In this document: one piece after another, positions 1 through 10,291 of the stretch
How the letters are laid out: the number at the start of each line of letters is the position of its first letter
Position numbering within the stretch: the stretch's first letter is position 1
DNA from: Streptococcus salivarius
GTDB lineage: Bacteria; Bacillota; Bacilli; Lactobacillales; Streptococcaceae
Length of the DNA stretch: 64,000 nucleotides
Reading direction: 5' to 3'
Assembly (NCBI RefSeq): GCF_009738225.1
Contig: NZ_CP018187.1
Coordinates: forward strand, 1,188,501 to 1,252,500
Translations under genes and position numbers: made by a program
The notes under the pieces: generated by a model
Told to the model about the DNA's origin: nothing
Seen by the model: the letters and a program-made list of their open reading frames with translations, nothing else
The model's database searches: none

Positions 1-1284
1 CTCTTTCTTGTCACGAATACGTGGGCCTTCCAATTCTTTGATAATACCGAAGTTAACATTCATTGGTTGGAAATGTTTACTTTCAGCATGCGTCACATAA
101 TATGGGAGGCTCCCGATTGCTGTTGTATGAGGGAAAATAACTTCATCTTCACCCTTAAAGAGACGGGCTGCATTGATTCCAGCAACCAAACCTGAGGCAG
201 CTGATTCAACATAACCTTCAACACCAGTCATTTGTCCAGCAAAGAACAAATTAGGATTTGATTTTGATTGGAAGGTTTGTTTAAGCAAGTTTGGCGAATC
301 CATGTAAGAGTTGCGGTGCATTACCCCGTAACGTACAAATTCTGCATTTTCAAGACCTGGAATCATTTGGAAGACACGCTTTTGCTCTCCCCATTTAAGG
401 TGGGTTTGGAAACCAACGATATTGTAGAGGCTACCAGCCGCATTGTCCTGACGAAGCTGCACAACCGCATAAGGTGTCTTGAAGTCACCATCACGTGGAC
501 CCTTATAATCCTCAGGATACTCCAAACCAACTGGTTTCATAGGACCGTAGAGCATTGTCTTGATACCACGTTTAGCCATAACCTCGATAGGCATACAGCC
601 CTCGAAATACTTTTCTTTTTCAAAAGAATTCAAAGGAGCTTCTTCAGCTGTTGTCAAGGCCTCGTGGAAGGCCATGAACTCTTCCTTGGTCATTGGACAG
701 TTTAGGTAAGCTGCTTCACCCTTGTCATAGCGTGACTTAAGGTAGACTTTGTTCATGTCGATAGTCGCTTTATCAACAATCGGTGCAGCGGCATCATAAA
801 AATAGAACCCATCTCCACCGTTAAGTTTGTGAATTTTTTCAGCTAAAGCGTCAGAAGTCAAAGGACCTGAAGCAATAACTGTAATGGCATCATCTGGAAT
901 TTCTGTGATTTCTTCACGGATAACTTCAATTAATGGATTGTTCTCAATTTCAGCTGTCACTGCTTCTGCATAACCTTCACGGTCAACCGCCATGGCACCT
1001 CCAGCTGGCACACGGTGAGCTTCTCCATTACGCATAATGATAGAGTCCAAGCGACGCATTTCTTCTTTAAGAAGCCCTACAGCATTTGTCAAGCTATCCC
1101 CACGGAAAGAGTTAGAGCAAACCAATTCTGCAAAGTTTGTTGTCTTATGCTGAGGTGTTGCTTTGACCCCACGCATTTCATATAGTTTTACCGGAATACC
1201 ACGTTTAGCAATCTGATAAGCTGCTTCAGAGCCGGCCAATCCAGCTCCAATCACGTTAATATAATCTGCTTTTGATTGAGACAT
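1..1284 (-). CDS. trmFO: Folate/FAD-dependent tRNA (uracil-54-C5)-methyltransferase TrmFO, C-terminus cut by window edge
   Basis: This enzyme makes m5U54 in the tRNA T-loop using methylenetetrahydrofolate and FAD. The ATG at 1284 opens a frame starting [20 protein letters not shown], with the FAD-binding GxGxxG motif. Typical TrmFO segments follow: the Cys-containing NCPMTKEEF near the middle and [18 protein letters not shown] late in the protein. About 428 residues are visible; the family has about 444, so only the last 15 or so are missing on the left. The gene follows the terminator of the upstream two-component operon and so probably has its own promoter between 1285 and 1363. Identification is confident. 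Confidence 0.95.
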   Translation of the reverse strand, partial: MSQSKADYINVIGAGLAGSEAAYQIAKRGIPVKLYEMRGVKATPQHKTTNFAELVCSNSFRGDSLTNAVGLLKEEMRRLDSIIMRNGEAHRVPAGGAMAVDREGYAEAVTAEIENNPLIEVIREEITEIPDDAITVIASGPLTSDALAEKIHKLNGGDGFYFYDAAAPIVDKATIDMNKVYLKSRYDKGEAAYLNCPMTKEEFMAFHEALTTAEEAPLNSFEKEKYFEGCMPIEVMAKRGIKTMLYGPMKPVGLEYPEDYKGPRDGDFKTPYAVVQLRQDNAAGSLYNIVGFQTHLKWGEQKRVFQMIPGLENAEFVRYGVMHRNSYMDSPNLLKQTFQSKSNPNLFFAGQMTGVEGYVESAASGLVAGINAARLFKGEDEVIFPHTTAIGSLPYYVTHAESKHFQPMNVNFGIIKELEGPRIRDKKE

Positions 1285-1363
1285 GACACTAATACCTCTT
1301 CGAGAACAAGATGAAATCCTGCCCCCACAAATCTTTCTTCATTTTTACTCTTAGTAGTATAGC

Positions 1364-1391
1364 AAAAAACTCCTCATCTGGCGACTAGGAG
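1364..1391 (-). terminator. Rho-independent terminator of the traX-RR-HK operon
   Basis: On the minus strand a CTCCT/AGGAG stem (1370-1391) is followed by six T (1364-1369). It lies just downstream of the histidine kinase stop codon at 1402 and before trmFO. Confidence 0.75.
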
Positions 1392-1401
1392 CAATCTGTA
1401 T

Positions 1402-2778
1402 TTAAAGGGGTAAAATGATAGTCACTTTAGCACCACCCGTGCCATTGTCATTTGCAAGAGCAAGACTACCATGGTGTAAGCGAATAATATCATTGGCAAT
1501 AGTCAGACCAAGGCCACTATGATTGCGGCTCTGTCTGCTTTTATCATCTTGATAAAAGAGCTGAGTAGCCTTTTCAAGAGATTCAAGGGAAAATCCAGGA
1601 CCAGAATCAAGGCAGATAAACTTGAATTCATCTTCTTCTACCCTAGCCGTCAGGAGCAACTGACTGCCACTGGGGGTATGCTCTACGGCATTTGAAACAA
1701 TATTCATAAAAGCTCGATTCAACAAGGTCCTATCCCAATGGCCTATGATTGCTTTCTTAATATCCTTCTTGTCAAATGCTACATTGATTTGTTTGGTTTG
1801 AGCTAGTGACAAGGTTTGATCGTAAATGTCTTCAACAAATTCCCTAACCGAAATGTCTTCAAGCGTCAAGGGTTTCGTCAAACTCGTTTTGTTGACTTCA
1901 GACAACTCTTTAACATAAGCATCAACCTGTGTAATCCCCTTTTGAAAATGCTCTAATAAGTCCATCTGTTCCGCATCCAAGGGCGTCATAGCTAAGAGTT
2001 CCGCATTTCCACGAGCAACTGTAAGGGGTGTCTTTAAGTCATGTGTCAGGGCGGAAATCTGATTTTGTTTATCTTGCTCTGCCTTCCAATTTTCCATCAA
2101 AGATTCACGGAGCGCAGCACGCATGTGGTCCAAGCCACTTAAAACCTGGTTAAACTCAGTAATTTTAGATTTGGACGTTTGAAAATCCAAGTCTTGCTCT
2201 GCTATTTTCTTTGTTGCCTTCAATATTGGTCTTAACTCCCGACTCAATTTACTAGCATAGTAAAAAGTTAAAGTAATAAATATGAGTAGGATAGACACCA
2301 TCATTGAGCCAATCATCAATAGATCAGCATTGGGAAAATGCTGGTTCATCCACTCATTACGATACCGAGGTGATAGTTGATAATTGACAATAACAATGCC
2401 GTCTGACCGTTCAAAAGACTGAAAATAGCCGTATATCCCACCATGAGCATTCTTGAATTGGTAATTTAGTAAGGATTCTTCTTGCAAGTTAACTGGCATG
2501 TTAGACTTCTTAACCTTAAATTCCCTAGTTAAAAAAACATAACTAGTACCATCCGGTAAAACATCAGGATTAAAGACCTTAGAAGTTCCAATTTCATTTC
2601 TCACCGCAGACAAATCACTCTCAACTTGATTTGCTGGAATCACAACGCCAAAACGATAAGACAAGCTGAACAAAGACAAAATAAGTAGGCTACTGATTGC
2701 TGATAGAACTGTAAGACTGACGACATAAGATAACAAGATTGTTCTTAGAGAGTGCTCTCGTTTTTTAATTATTGCCAC
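1402..2778 (-). CDS. Sensor histidine kinase, lantibiotic-type (NisK/SpaK-like) partner of the adjacent regulator
   Basis: Membrane sensor kinase of 458 aa. Visible in order: TM1 at about residues 14-40, an extracellular loop of about 110 residues, TM2 at about 152-175, a linker, a HisKA box with the phospho-acceptor His246 in ALTHDLKTPLT, an N-box (NIVSNAVEH), a G1 box (DSGPGFS) and a G2 box (HSGLGLTIAND). The HDLKTPLT signature is shared with kinases that sense lantibiotics and peptides, but no lantibiotic biosynthesis or immunity genes lie nearby. The start overlaps the regulator's end by 10 nt, so the two are translationally coupled. The ligand cannot be inferred. Confidence 0.88.
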   Translation of the reverse strand: MAIIKKREHSLRTILLSYVVSLTVLSAISSLLILSLFSLSYRFGVVIPANQVESDLSAVRNEIGTSKVFNPDVLPDGTSYVFLTREFKVKKSNMPVNLQEESLLNYQFKNAHGGIYGYFQSFERSDGIVIVNYQLSPRYRNEWMNQHFPNADLLMIGSMMVSILLIFITLTFYYASKLSRELRPILKATKKIAEQDLDFQTSKSKITEFNQVLSGLDHMRAALRESLMENWKAEQDKQNQISALTHDLKTPLTVARGNAELLAMTPLDAEQMDLLEHFQKGITQVDAYVKELSEVNKTSLTKPLTLEDISVREFVEDIYDQTLSLAQTKQINVAFDKKDIKKAIIGHWDRTLLNRAFMNIVSNAVEHTPSGSQLLLTARVEEDEFKFICLDSGPGFSLESLEKATQLFYQDDKSRQSRNHSGLGLTIANDIIRLHHGSLALANDNGTGGAKVTIILPL

Positions 2779-3428
2779 TTGTAACCAATCCCCCAGACTG
2801 TTTCAATAGGATTTTGCCCAACATCTTTGAGCTTTGCACGGATATTTTTAATATGTTCAGCCACTGCTGTTGGACTTCCTTTATCCTCATAGCCGTACAA
2901 ATGAGTGTAGATTTGTTCTTTTGAAAAGACTTGGCCCTTATTTTCAGCCAAAAACTGACAAATACCGTACTCCGACTTAGTCAAATCTAACAAGTGATTT
3001 TCAACATAAAGCTCCTGAGCAGACAAATCAAACTGAAAATCACCAAGTGAAAGCTTATGATGGCGCTCACGATGTTCTCGTCTCAAGTGAGCAGCCACAC
3101 GCGCTTGAAGTTCTTTAACTCCAAATGGCTTGCAAATATAATCATCTGCACCATAAGTCAAGCCTTGGACAATATCAGCCTCTTGCGTTCTGGCTGTAAT
3201 AAAAAGTATGGGGCAATCCACCTGTTCCCGAATCTCATGACAAAACTGGAGACCGTCAACATCAGGCATCATGATATCCAGCAATATCAAGTCAAACCGT
3301 GGCAACGAGTTCGTATCCAAATCTAAAACACTTGTAAACCCCGTCACCTTATGATTTTGAATCTCTAAAGCTTTTACAACCAATTTCACAATATCTTCCT
3401 GATCATCAATAACAAGTATTTGAGCCAT
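2769..3428 (-). CDS. OmpR/PhoB-family response regulator (NisR/SpaR-like)
   Basis: Two-component response regulator of 219 aa. It has an N-terminal receiver with the acidic pocket D8/D9, phospho-acceptor D51 (LILLDIMMPD) and the conserved Lys in ICKPF. A C-terminal winged helix ends in NPIETVWGIGYKW, which resembles the end of lantibiotic regulators such as NisR. It lies 35 nt after the traX-like gene and overlaps the kinase gene by 10 nt, so the three look co-transcribed. Targets are unknown. I did not assign a streptococcal TCS number. Confidence 0.9.
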   Translation of the reverse strand: MAQILVIDDQEDIVKLVVKALEIQNHKVTGFTSVLDLDTNSLPRFDLILLDIMMPDVDGLQFCHEIREQVDCPILFITARTQEADIVQGLTYGADDYICKPFGVKELQARVAAHLRREHRERHHKLSLGDFQFDLSAQELYVENHLLDLTKSEYGICQFLAENKGQVFSKEQIYTHLYGYEDKGSPTAVAEHIKNIRAKLKDVGQNPIETVWGIGYKWQ

Positions 3429-3463
3429 AAGCTTTCCTTTCGTACAAAATTACCTTTATCATA

Positions 3464-4288
3464 TCATCTATAGAAGATAACTGACAAGGCGTAAAGTAGA
3501 TAAATATGGGTTGGGTAAAAGACATAGAACAAATATTTTGACCCTTTCCCTCTTTGACCGTTATAACAAAGCATTAAAGGAGCTGCAAATATTTCCATCC
3601 ATTCAATGTATTTAAACATTAAATCGTGAAAAGAAGGTCTGCTTAGAACAATCGCCATTAGTACCCAAACAAGACTAACACTCACAAAAGCAAGCACTTC
3701 TTTCTTAAGATTCTTATGACAAAGATACATAGCGATACCAGTCAAAAGTAACCACGTTCCCCCGTCACTGATAGACGTATGAGTTGGAAACACTGTGTAA
3801 TTAAGTAAATTTATGAATAAAGTAAAGACTGGTTTGTTTTGACCTAACAGATAAAAAGGTACCAATAACCATGGAAGCAGCAATGGGAAAAGTAAGGTTG
3901 GGATTCCTTTTAGATATTTCTTTTCTTGAATCCAAGCGATACCTTGAAGAGCAACGAGCAAGATAGCAAATGACGACAGCATCATATTTTGTGGAAAGAA
4001 ACCATCTGGTCTCACAAGAGGATGTAAAAAATTATAAAACCCAAACTGAATCAATCCCATCAAAATTGCTAAAGCATAAATCTTTAGGAAGTATTTCTTT
4101 CGATTGTGTGTATGAACGAAACCTTCAATCACAGCAAAAAGGAACAAGGGTGCCGCTAATCTCCCAATCATAGTAAACCAAATAGGTATTTTCCCTGTAT
4201 AGTCAAAAAAATAATGAATATGGTCGAATACCATAGTAATGAGGGCTATATATTTGAGTTGGAAACCTGATAGACTTAAACGTTTCAT
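3464..4288 (-). CDS. TraX family membrane protein (putative acyltransferase)
   Basis: Polytopic membrane protein of 274 aa with about eight hydrophobic segments. The opening (FQLKYIALITMVFDHI followed by HYFFDYTG) and the segment MIGRLAAPLFLFAVIEGF match the TraX family, named after the F-plasmid pilin N-acetyltransferase. TraX-like proteins are common in Firmicutes chromosomes, where their substrate is unknown. It is transcribed toward the response regulator 35 nt downstream, and the topA terminator sits just upstream (4364-4395), so it probably leads the traX-RR-HK operon. SD AGGAG precedes the ATG at 4288. The family call is confident; the function is not. Confidence 0.82.
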   Translation of the reverse strand: MKRLSLSGFQLKYIALITMVFDHIHYFFDYTGKIPIWFTMIGRLAAPLFLFAVIEGFVHTHNRKKYFLKIYALAILMGLIQFGFYNFLHPLVRPDGFFPQNMMLSSFAILLVALQGIAWIQEKKYLKGIPTLLFPLLLPWLLVPFYLLGQNKPVFTLFINLLNYTVFPTHTSISDGGTWLLLTGIAMYLCHKNLKKEVLAFVSVSLVWVLMAIVLSRPSFHDLMFKYIEWMEIFAAPLMLCYNGQRGKGSKYLFYVFYPTHIYLLYALSVIFYR

Positions 4289-4363
4289 AATAACTCTCCT
4301 TTCTTTTCATCCTCAGTATAAAAAACAAATTTAAGGAAAGTATCAGTTTTTTGGATAAAATAC

Positions 4364-4395
4364 AAAAAACTATCCCAAGTCTTAACTTGAGATAG
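4364..4395 (-). terminator. Terminator of topA
   Basis: An 11-bp stem on the minus strand (4370-4380 with 4385-4395, one C/A mismatch, loop of four) is followed by six T (4364-4369). It lies 9 nt after the topA stop. Confidence 0.85.
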
Positions 4396-4403
4396 CTATG
4401 TCT

Positions 4404-6548
4404 TTATTTAACAACAGATTCTTTGTAGTCACACTCTTCGTTACTACAGATGACTTGTTTGCCACCACCACGTACTTTCTTCTCGACGAGGTAATCGCCT
4501 GATTTAGGACAGTTACGTCCAACAGGGATATCCCACGACGTAAATTCACAGTCAGGATAGCGATCACAACCGTAGAAGACACGATTACGTTTTGTCTTAC
4601 GTTCGATGACCTGACCTTGACCACAGGTTGGACAAGTAACGCCAATTTCTTTAGTAATGGCCTTGGTGTTATGACAGTCTGGGAAGTTACTACATGCATA
4701 AAACTTACCGTATCGACCAAGTTTGATGACCATTGGGTGACCACAGAGGTCACAATCAAAACCAGCAGGCTCATCCTTGATTTGGATTTTTTCAATACCT
4801 TCTTCAGCTTTTTCCAATTCTTTTTGGAAAGGTTTGAAGAATTCATCAATTACCTTCTGCCATTGTTCCTTACCAATTTCAACCTTATCAAGTTTACCCT
4901 CCATTTCGGCGGTGAATTTAACATCCACGATATCTGGGAAGAATTCGACGATTAAGCTATTGACGATTTCCCCAAGCTCCGTCGGTTCAAAACGTTTAGC
5001 CACCAATTTGACATAGTAGCGACGTTGGATAACATCAAGCGTTGGCGCATATGTTGACGGACGACCAACACCATTTTCTTCCAGCGTCTTAATCAGTGTC
5101 GCTTCAGAATAGCGTGCAGGTGGTTGCGTAAAGTGTTGTTCAGGCGTTGTCACAACCTTCTTAACCGTATCACCTTCAGCCATATCAGGAAGCATTTTAT
5201 TTTTATCAGAGTCGTTGTAAACGGCCATATAACCGTCAAACTTGATTTGGCTACCATTTGCTGTGAAAATGACTCCGTTTTGAGACAAGGTCACCTTCAT
5301 CGTATCAAATACAGCAGCTGTCATTTGACTGGCCACAAAACGATTCCAAATAAGGGTATAGAGCTTGAGCTGATCCTTATCCAAATACTTGGCAATGCTT
5401 TCTGGTGTTTGGAAAACATTTGAAGGACGAATAGCCTCGTGGGCATCTTGCGCCGCTGAGCTATTTTTCACCTTACTACCATGCTTAGAATACTTAGAAC
5501 CAAAGCGTTCTGTAATAAACTCAGCAGCCTGGTTTTGTGCCACCGGACTGATACGTGTAGAGTCCGTACGCATATAGGTAATCAAACCTTGAGCTCCTGA
5601 CCCCAGATTAATCCCTTCGTACAACTGTTGGGCAACCATCATGGTCTTACGTGTACGGAAGTTAATCTTATTGGCAGCATCCTGTTGGAGAGAGGAGGTA
5701 GTATATGGCAATGGTGCATTACGACGGCGTTCTTTTTTCTCTACCTTATCTACGTTGAAGTCGTCACTTGTAATACGAGAAAGAACAGCTTGAACATCGT
5801 CATTATTGTTGAGCTTAAGCTTTTTACCATCCAAGCCATAGAAACTAGCCTGAAATTTCTTAGCCCCCTTCTTAAAGGCACCATCAATTGTCCAATATTC
5901 TTCTGGTTTAAAAGCCTTGATTTCATTCTCACGGTCTATAATAAGCTTAAGAGCTACCGATTGGACACGCCCTGCAGAAAGACCTTTCTTAACCTTCTTC
6001 CAAAGAAGCGGAGAGATTGAGTAACCCACAATACGGTCCAAGACACGACGAGCTTGCTGCGCATCTACCAAGTCCATGTCAATGGCGCGTGGCTCCACAA
6101 AGGCATTTTTCACTGCATCTTTAGTAATTTCGTTAAAGACGACACGATTTTTTTCCTCTGGCTCTAATCCAAGAATATGTGACAAATGCCATGAAATGGC
6201 TTCCCCTTCACGGTCCGGGTCACTTGCGAGAAAGACTTGCTTGGCTTTTTTAGCCTCTTTCTTCAATTCATTGATAAGAGGTCCTTTACCACGAATATTA
6301 ATGTACTGAGGTTCGTAGTTGTTTTCAAAATCAATAGACATACTTGATTTTTTCAAATCACGGATATGCCCAACAGAGGCTACAACTTTATAATTGCGCC
6401 CAAGGTACTTTTCAATGGTTTTTGCTTTGGCAGGAGACTCCACGATAACCAAATTTTTCTTTGGTGTCGCCCTCTTTTTAGTCGTCTTTTTAGCCGTTGT
6501 TTTCTTTGTTGCTTTAGTTTTTGTTTTTGTTGTCGTTGCTGTCGCCAT
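4404..6548 (-). CDS. topA: DNA topoisomerase I
   Basis: Type IA topoisomerase of 714 aa that relaxes negative supercoils. After a Lys/Thr-rich tail (residues 1-28) comes the Toprim domain ([28 protein letters not shown] metal site). The active-site Tyr is in [13 protein letters not shown], near residue 327. The C-terminus carries three zinc-ribbon repeats. In the third, the first knuckle is CPKS rather than CPxC, so that finger has lost a ligand. It follows dprA, the usual streptococcal order, and is separated by about 165 nt. SD AAGGAA precedes ATG 6548. Confidence 0.97.
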   Translation of the reverse strand: MATATTTKTKTKATKKTTAKKTTKKRATPKKNLVIVESPAKAKTIEKYLGRNYKVVASVGHIRDLKKSSMSIDFENNYEPQYINIRGKGPLINELKKEAKKAKQVFLASDPDREGEAISWHLSHILGLEPEEKNRVVFNEITKDAVKNAFVEPRAIDMDLVDAQQARRVLDRIVGYSISPLLWKKVKKGLSAGRVQSVALKLIIDRENEIKAFKPEEYWTIDGAFKKGAKKFQASFYGLDGKKLKLNNNDDVQAVLSRITSDDFNVDKVEKKERRRNAPLPYTTSSLQQDAANKINFRTRKTMMVAQQLYEGINLGSGAQGLITYMRTDSTRISPVAQNQAAEFITERFGSKYSKHGSKVKNSSAAQDAHEAIRPSNVFQTPESIAKYLDKDQLKLYTLIWNRFVASQMTAAVFDTMKVTLSQNGVIFTANGSQIKFDGYMAVYNDSDKNKMLPDMAEGDTVKKVVTTPEQHFTQPPARYSEATLIKTLEENGVGRPSTYAPTLDVIQRRYYVKLVAKRFEPTELGEIVNSLIVEFFPDIVDVKFTAEMEGKLDKVEIGKEQWQKVIDEFFKPFQKELEKAEEGIEKIQIKDEPAGFDCDLCGHPMVIKLGRYGKFYACSNFPDCHNTKAITKEIGVTCPTCGQGQVIERKTKRNRVFYGCDRYPDCEFTSWDIPVGRNCPKSGDYLVEKKVRGGGKQVICSNEECDYKESVVK

Positions 6549-6715
6549 AGACTATTTCCTTATAATGTTATAAACTGGCTGCGCCACTAATCTGTCTAAA
6601 ATCTAGTCACAAGACATTAAAAAATGTAACATCTTGGACCGAGCAACTAACATGATACCGTCCTTTTCTTTAACTGTCAATAAAAAACTTTTTCCCTATA
6701 GGAGAAGTTTGATTT

Positions 6716-7555
6716 TCAAGAAAACTCTGAAAGGATGTCAAACCCTGTCGTAATGCACTTTGCACCCTCTTGAATCAAGTGATGACATCCGTCTGACTTT
6801 CCATCTAAAATATTTCCTGGAATAGCAAAAACATCTCTACCTTCTTCCATGGCACGCTCACAAGTAATCAGACTTCCCGAGCGAAGCTTAGCTTCAACCA
6901 CCATAACCCCTTGACACAATCCAGAAATTATCCGATTTCGTTCAGGGAAATGGTATTTAAGTGGCTGTTCACCCGGTCCATATTCTGAAAGAACTAAATG
7001 ATTTTTGGCCATATAGTCCTGCAAAGCTTTATTTTCTTTTGGATAATAAACATCAAGTCCTGTCCCGATAACTGCAATGGTCTTTCCTTTATTTTTCAAG
7101 GCCTCCATATGTGCACAAGTATCAATCCCACGCGCCAAACCACTCACAATAGTAAAGTGATTCCCAAGTTCACTAACAATTTTTCGAACAGACTGTTTGC
7201 CTATTTCGGAGCACTTTCTTGCCCCAACAACAGCTAGCTTTGGTTTACTCAGCAAATCAATATTCCCTTGATAAAAGAGGAGGACAGGTGGATTATAGCT
7301 ATGCTTCAGCTCAATGGGATACTCCTTATCAAAAATTGATAAGGTCGGAAAACGTTGAAAATCTTCCTTAAGCTGCTTAATATCTAAATTCTTGTATTTT
7401 TCCATAAAGAGAACTGCATTTTTAGACTTAGATACCACTGCCATATCACGTAAGCTCAGTTTTTTATCTTGATTTTTCTGATAGTCTAAAATATTAAGAA
7501 TATTTAAATTTGTCAATCCAGCTGCTTTTAGTTTAAAAAGTTCAAAATTATTCAT
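6716..7555 (-). CDS. dprA: DNA-processing protein DprA
   Basis: DprA (279 aa) binds incoming single-stranded DNA during natural transformation and loads RecA. A short N-terminal helical extension (to about residue 85) precedes the Rossmann-like DprA core, seen as VVGARKCSEIGKQS, IVSGLARGIDTCAHMEAL, VIGTGLDVYYP, SEYGPG and RNRIISGL. Length is as expected for streptococci. In the family this gene is induced late in competence; I did not see a clear cin-box (TACGAATA) upstream, only an AT-rich 68-nt spacer after the ROK gene terminator. Confidence 0.96.
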   Translation of the reverse strand: MNNFELFKLKAAGLTNLNILNILDYQKNQDKKLSLRDMAVVSKSKNAVLFMEKYKNLDIKQLKEDFQRFPTLSIFDKEYPIELKHSYNPPVLLFYQGNIDLLSKPKLAVVGARKCSEIGKQSVRKIVSELGNHFTIVSGLARGIDTCAHMEALKNKGKTIAVIGTGLDVYYPKENKALQDYMAKNHLVLSEYGPGEQPLKYHFPERNRIISGLCQGVMVVEAKLRSGSLITCERAMEEGRDVFAIPGNILDGKSDGCHHLIQEGAKCITTGFDILSEFS

Positions 7556-7592
7556 GTAACTACCTCCAGTTCTTTATTCGCAAGAGAAATAG

Positions 7593-7618
7593 AAAAAAAG
7601 CCCCTTCATGGAACTTTT
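7593..7618 (-). terminator. Terminator after the ROK-family gene
   Basis: A 6-bp stem with two G-U pairs (7599-7604 with 7610-7615) is followed by seven T on the minus strand. It lies between the ROK gene stop (7624) and dprA. Confidence 0.55.
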
Positions 7619-7623
7619 GTTAA

Positions 7624-8544
7624 TTATAAGGCATTTTCAGAAGTAAAATATGATGCCGCTCCTAAAAGGTTACTGTCGTTATGGAAATGACAAGCTTGAA
7701 TTGTTATCGGCTCAAAACCTAATTCTGTTTTTTCATTAAATGACTCTTCATAAGCATTAACAATACCTTCTATCAAAGCATTTTGGCTGCTGATGCCTCC
7801 ACCGATAACAACTCCATCCAACTTGAATAAACTCTGCAAATTAAGAATCAGAACAGCAATTTCATGACAATAGTCCTTAAATAGACGTTTTAGTTGTTCA
7901 GAGTGATTTTCATCTAAAGCTGAGAAAACTACTAAACTATCATCCTGTTCTAAACCAAGTATTTGACTAGCTTCATGAACGAAACCTACCGCAGAACCTT
8001 TATTATCGACAAGGCTAATCAGTGCTTGCTTAAATAAGGTCCACTGGAAAGGGAGAGCCGTTTGACTCTTGCTTTGGGGACTTGGAGAACGCAAATATCG
8101 GGTAACCGACAGAGGAGTTAACAAATCCCCCTGTGAGACAATGCCTAAGCCAACACCGGTACCTAAAACCAAGGCAGCACCACAATCCAAATCCTGTAAG
8201 CTACCATATCTTGCTTCAGCCAAAGCTGCCGCATCAGCATCATTGATAACCTTTACAGGCAGTTGAAATGTTTTGGACAAGCGTGTCCCAAGAGGAATGG
8301 CTGTCAAATAAGGAATAAGACCACCCTTGAAAACAAAACCTCGTTTACTATTAATTTCGCCCGGGCATGCAATGGCAATACCAGAAATACCATTCTTAAA
8401 TGATGAAATAATACTCTCTAAAGTTATCCAGAAATTATCTAGGGACGATGGTGTCGGCACTTTAGATTGGTTGCTAATTCTAAAATCATTATCAACTAAT
8501 CCAAATTTGATAAAGGTCCCTCCGATATCAATAGCTAAAATCAC
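7624..8544 (-). CDS. ROK-family sugar kinase/regulator without the zinc motif
   Basis: 306 aa. The N-terminal ATP-binding motif DIGGTFIKFGLVD, a sugar-binding NDADAAALAEA (the catalytic Asp region) and a second phosphate motif GTGVGLGIV place it in the ROK family of hexose kinases. No DNA-binding domain precedes it, so it is a kinase type. The ROK zinc-binding motif (CxCGxxGCxE after the conserved His) is absent: there is no Cys in the segment after GTGVGLG. This argues against classical GlkA glucokinase and toward the beta-glucoside-kinase-like subgroup. The stop-to-start distance from rnhB is 10 nt, so it is probably co-transcribed with rbgA-rnhB. Confidence 0.78.
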   Translation of the reverse strand: MILAIDIGGTFIKFGLVDNDFRISNQSKVPTPSSLDNFWITLESIISSFKNGISGIAIACPGEINSKRGFVFKGGLIPYLTAIPLGTRLSKTFQLPVKVINDADAAALAEARYGSLQDLDCGAALVLGTGVGLGIVSQGDLLTPLSVTRYLRSPSPQSKSQTALPFQWTLFKQALISLVDNKGSAVGFVHEASQILGLEQDDSLVVFSALDENHSEQLKRLFKDYCHEIAVLILNLQSLFKLDGVVIGGGISSQNALIEGIVNAYEESFNEKTELGFEPITIQACHFHNDSNLLGAASYFTSENAL

Positions 8545-8554
8545 GCCACTTCAC

Positions 8555-9322
8555 CTACTTTTTTATGATTGACTTTATTGGTTCGAAGCTTCTTCTATGA
8601 ATTGGTGTAACACCAAATTTATCTATGCCAGACAGATGATTTTTGGTGCCATAGCCTGCATTTTGGTCAAAGGCGTAGCCAGGGAACTCCTGATCATAAT
8701 CAGCCATCATCTTATCCCGAGTTACCTTTGCTACGATCGAAGCTGCTGCGATAGATAAAGAATTAGCATCCCCTTTTATGATTGATGTTTGTCCTATTGG
8801 TAGGTCCAAGCTCATGGCATCAATTAACAAATGTTCTGGTTTGGGACTCAGTTTTTCAATAGCTTCAGCCATAGCAAGCTTGGTTGCTTCATAAATATTG
8901 ACGTCATCAATCACATGATTATCCTTAATACCAATACCAACAGCTACTGCTTCCTCCATTACCTGCTTATAGATAGCTTCATGTTTAGATTTTGGAATCT
9001 TTTTACTGTCATTGAGACCCTTTATTTTGCAAAGCTTTGGTAAGATAACCGCTGCAGCTACAACTGGACCAGCTAAAGGACCACGTCCAACTTCATCAAC
9101 ACCTGCAATGAGTTCAACTCCCTGAGCATAAAGCGACTTTTCGTAACTGAGCATCTTTTCTAAGCGCTCTTCCTCAGCAATCTCAGCTAGGATAGCTTTA
9201 CGACGTTGCTTAATGGCAGTCTGTACACCAGCTCGACTATCTTCCTCAAAACTTGCCCATCGGTAGTCATCAAGATCTGTCAATGCTGCCAATTGCTCCT
9301 TGACTTCTTTAATTGTCACCAT
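8555..9322 (-). CDS. rnhB: Ribonuclease HII
   Basis: RNase HII (255 aa from this start) cleaves RNA in RNA-DNA hybrids and at single ribonucleotides. The catalytic core is clear: [15 protein letters not shown] (first Asp/Glu), [19 protein letters not shown] and [12 protein letters not shown]. The frame is open to 9346, but I prefer ATG 9322 ([11 protein letters not shown]) because GGGG lies about 9 nt upstream and streptococcal homologues begin there. It overlaps the end of rbgA by 14 nt, the common rbgA-rnhB arrangement. Confidence 0.95.
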   Translation of the reverse strand: MVTIKEVKEQLAALTDLDDYRWASFEEDSRAGVQTAIKQRRKAILAEIAEEERLEKMLSYEKSLYAQGVELIAGVDEVGRGPLAGPVVAAAVILPKLCKIKGLNDSKKIPKSKHEAIYKQVMEEAVAVGIGIKDNHVIDDVNIYEATKLAMAEAIEKLSPKPEHLLIDAMSLDLPIGQTSIIKGDANSLSIAAASIVAKVTRDKMMADYDQEFPGYAFDQNAGYGTKNHLSGIDKFGVTPIHRRSFEPIKSIIKK

Positions 9323-10163
9323 CAGTATCGACCCCAACAATATCAAGTGTGTAACGACCTAGTTTTCCATCACGAACTTCTTTGACAAATAGATTATAGA
9401 AACGGTCATAATCTTCACGGAAGCCAAGTTTTCGAGTCATTTCCATAATGATTTCTGGCGCCTCTTCTTCAAGGTCAATCCCTTTGAAGCGTTCCTCTAA
9501 ACGTTCAGGATAGTAAGTTTTAAAATAGTTGAGTCCAAATATCGTCACTTCATCCATTGGCAATAGCTGGTCCTTGATGGCACCAGTCAAAGCGAGTTTC
9601 AATCCAACCAATTCATCTTCAAACTTAGGCCACAAAATACCTGGAGTATCAAGAATTTCCAAGTCTTTATTAGACTTCAACCACTGTTGACCTTTTGTAA
9701 CGCCGGGTTTATTTCCTACAACAGCAATCTTTTTACCAGCTAAGCGGTTCATCAAGGTAGATTTCCCTGCATTTGGAATCCCAATAATCATGGTTCGCAA
9801 GGTCTCTTTCTGAATACCACGTTCACGTAGTCGTTGAATCTTGTCAGCCATAAGACTCTTAGCAGCATCTGTCACCAATTTAACTGTAGATTGTTCCTTG
9901 GAATTGATGGCCAAGGTTTTAATCCCTTGACTCTCAAAATAGCTACGCCACTCTTTTGTACGATTACTATCAGCAAGGTCAGCCTTATTAAGAATTAAAA
10001 GTTTTGGTTTATCGCCAACAATTTTAGTTAGCATGGGATTTTGACTTGACAGTGGCAAACGTGCATCCACTAAAATTGTTACAAAATCAACATGCTTAAG
10101 ATTTTCCTGAACTTGTCGACGGGCTTTGGACATGTGACCAGGGAACCATTGAATAGTAGCCAT
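9309..10163 (-). CDS. rbgA: Ribosome biogenesis GTPase RbgA/YlqF
   Basis: Circularly permuted GTPase (284 aa) needed for late assembly of the 50S subunit. The permuted order is visible: the G4 motif NKAD at about residue 58 comes before the P-loop GIPNAGKST at about 126 and G3 DTPG at about 175. The N-terminus [11 protein letters not shown] is diagnostic. SD GAGGAG lies upstream of ATG 10163. The downstream rnhB overlaps by 14 nt. Confidence 0.96.
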   Translation of the reverse strand: MATIQWFPGHMSKARRQVQENLKHVDFVTILVDARLPLSSQNPMLTKIVGDKPKLLILNKADLADSNRTKEWRSYFESQGIKTLAINSKEQSTVKLVTDAAKSLMADKIQRLRERGIQKETLRTMIIGIPNAGKSTLMNRLAGKKIAVVGNKPGVTKGQQWLKSNKDLEILDTPGILWPKFEDELVGLKLALTGAIKDQLLPMDEVTIFGLNYFKTYYPERLEERFKGIDLEEEAPEIIMEMTRKLGFREDYDRFYNLFVKEVRDGKLGRYTLDIVGVDTDGDN

Positions 10164-10212
10164 GTTTATCTCTCCTCTTTATTTTCTTAGTAAAATATGA
10201 TTTAAACTCTTT

Positions 10213-10234
10213 AAAAAAAGCCAAAGACTTGGCT
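10213..10234 (-). terminator. Terminator of hdiR
   Basis: A perfect 6-bp stem AGCCAA/TTGGCT with a four-base loop is followed by seven T on the minus strand, between the hdiR stop (10292) and rbgA. Confidence 0.75.
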
Positions 10235-10291
10235 TTACTTTACTTATATTATATCAGATTTAGTTTAAGATGCCCAATCGATAAAAGTTGA

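Noticed and set aside
1285-1401. Lantibiotic precursor or immunity gene beside the NisRK-like pair
   Set aside because: The 117-bp spacer holds only a terminator and promoter sequence; no short peptide gene with SD is seen.
10190-10215. CiaR-type direct repeat (TTTAA ... TTTAA)
   Set aside because: The two TTTAA words are 9 bp apart start to start; the CiaR repeat needs 11 and a G after TTTAA.
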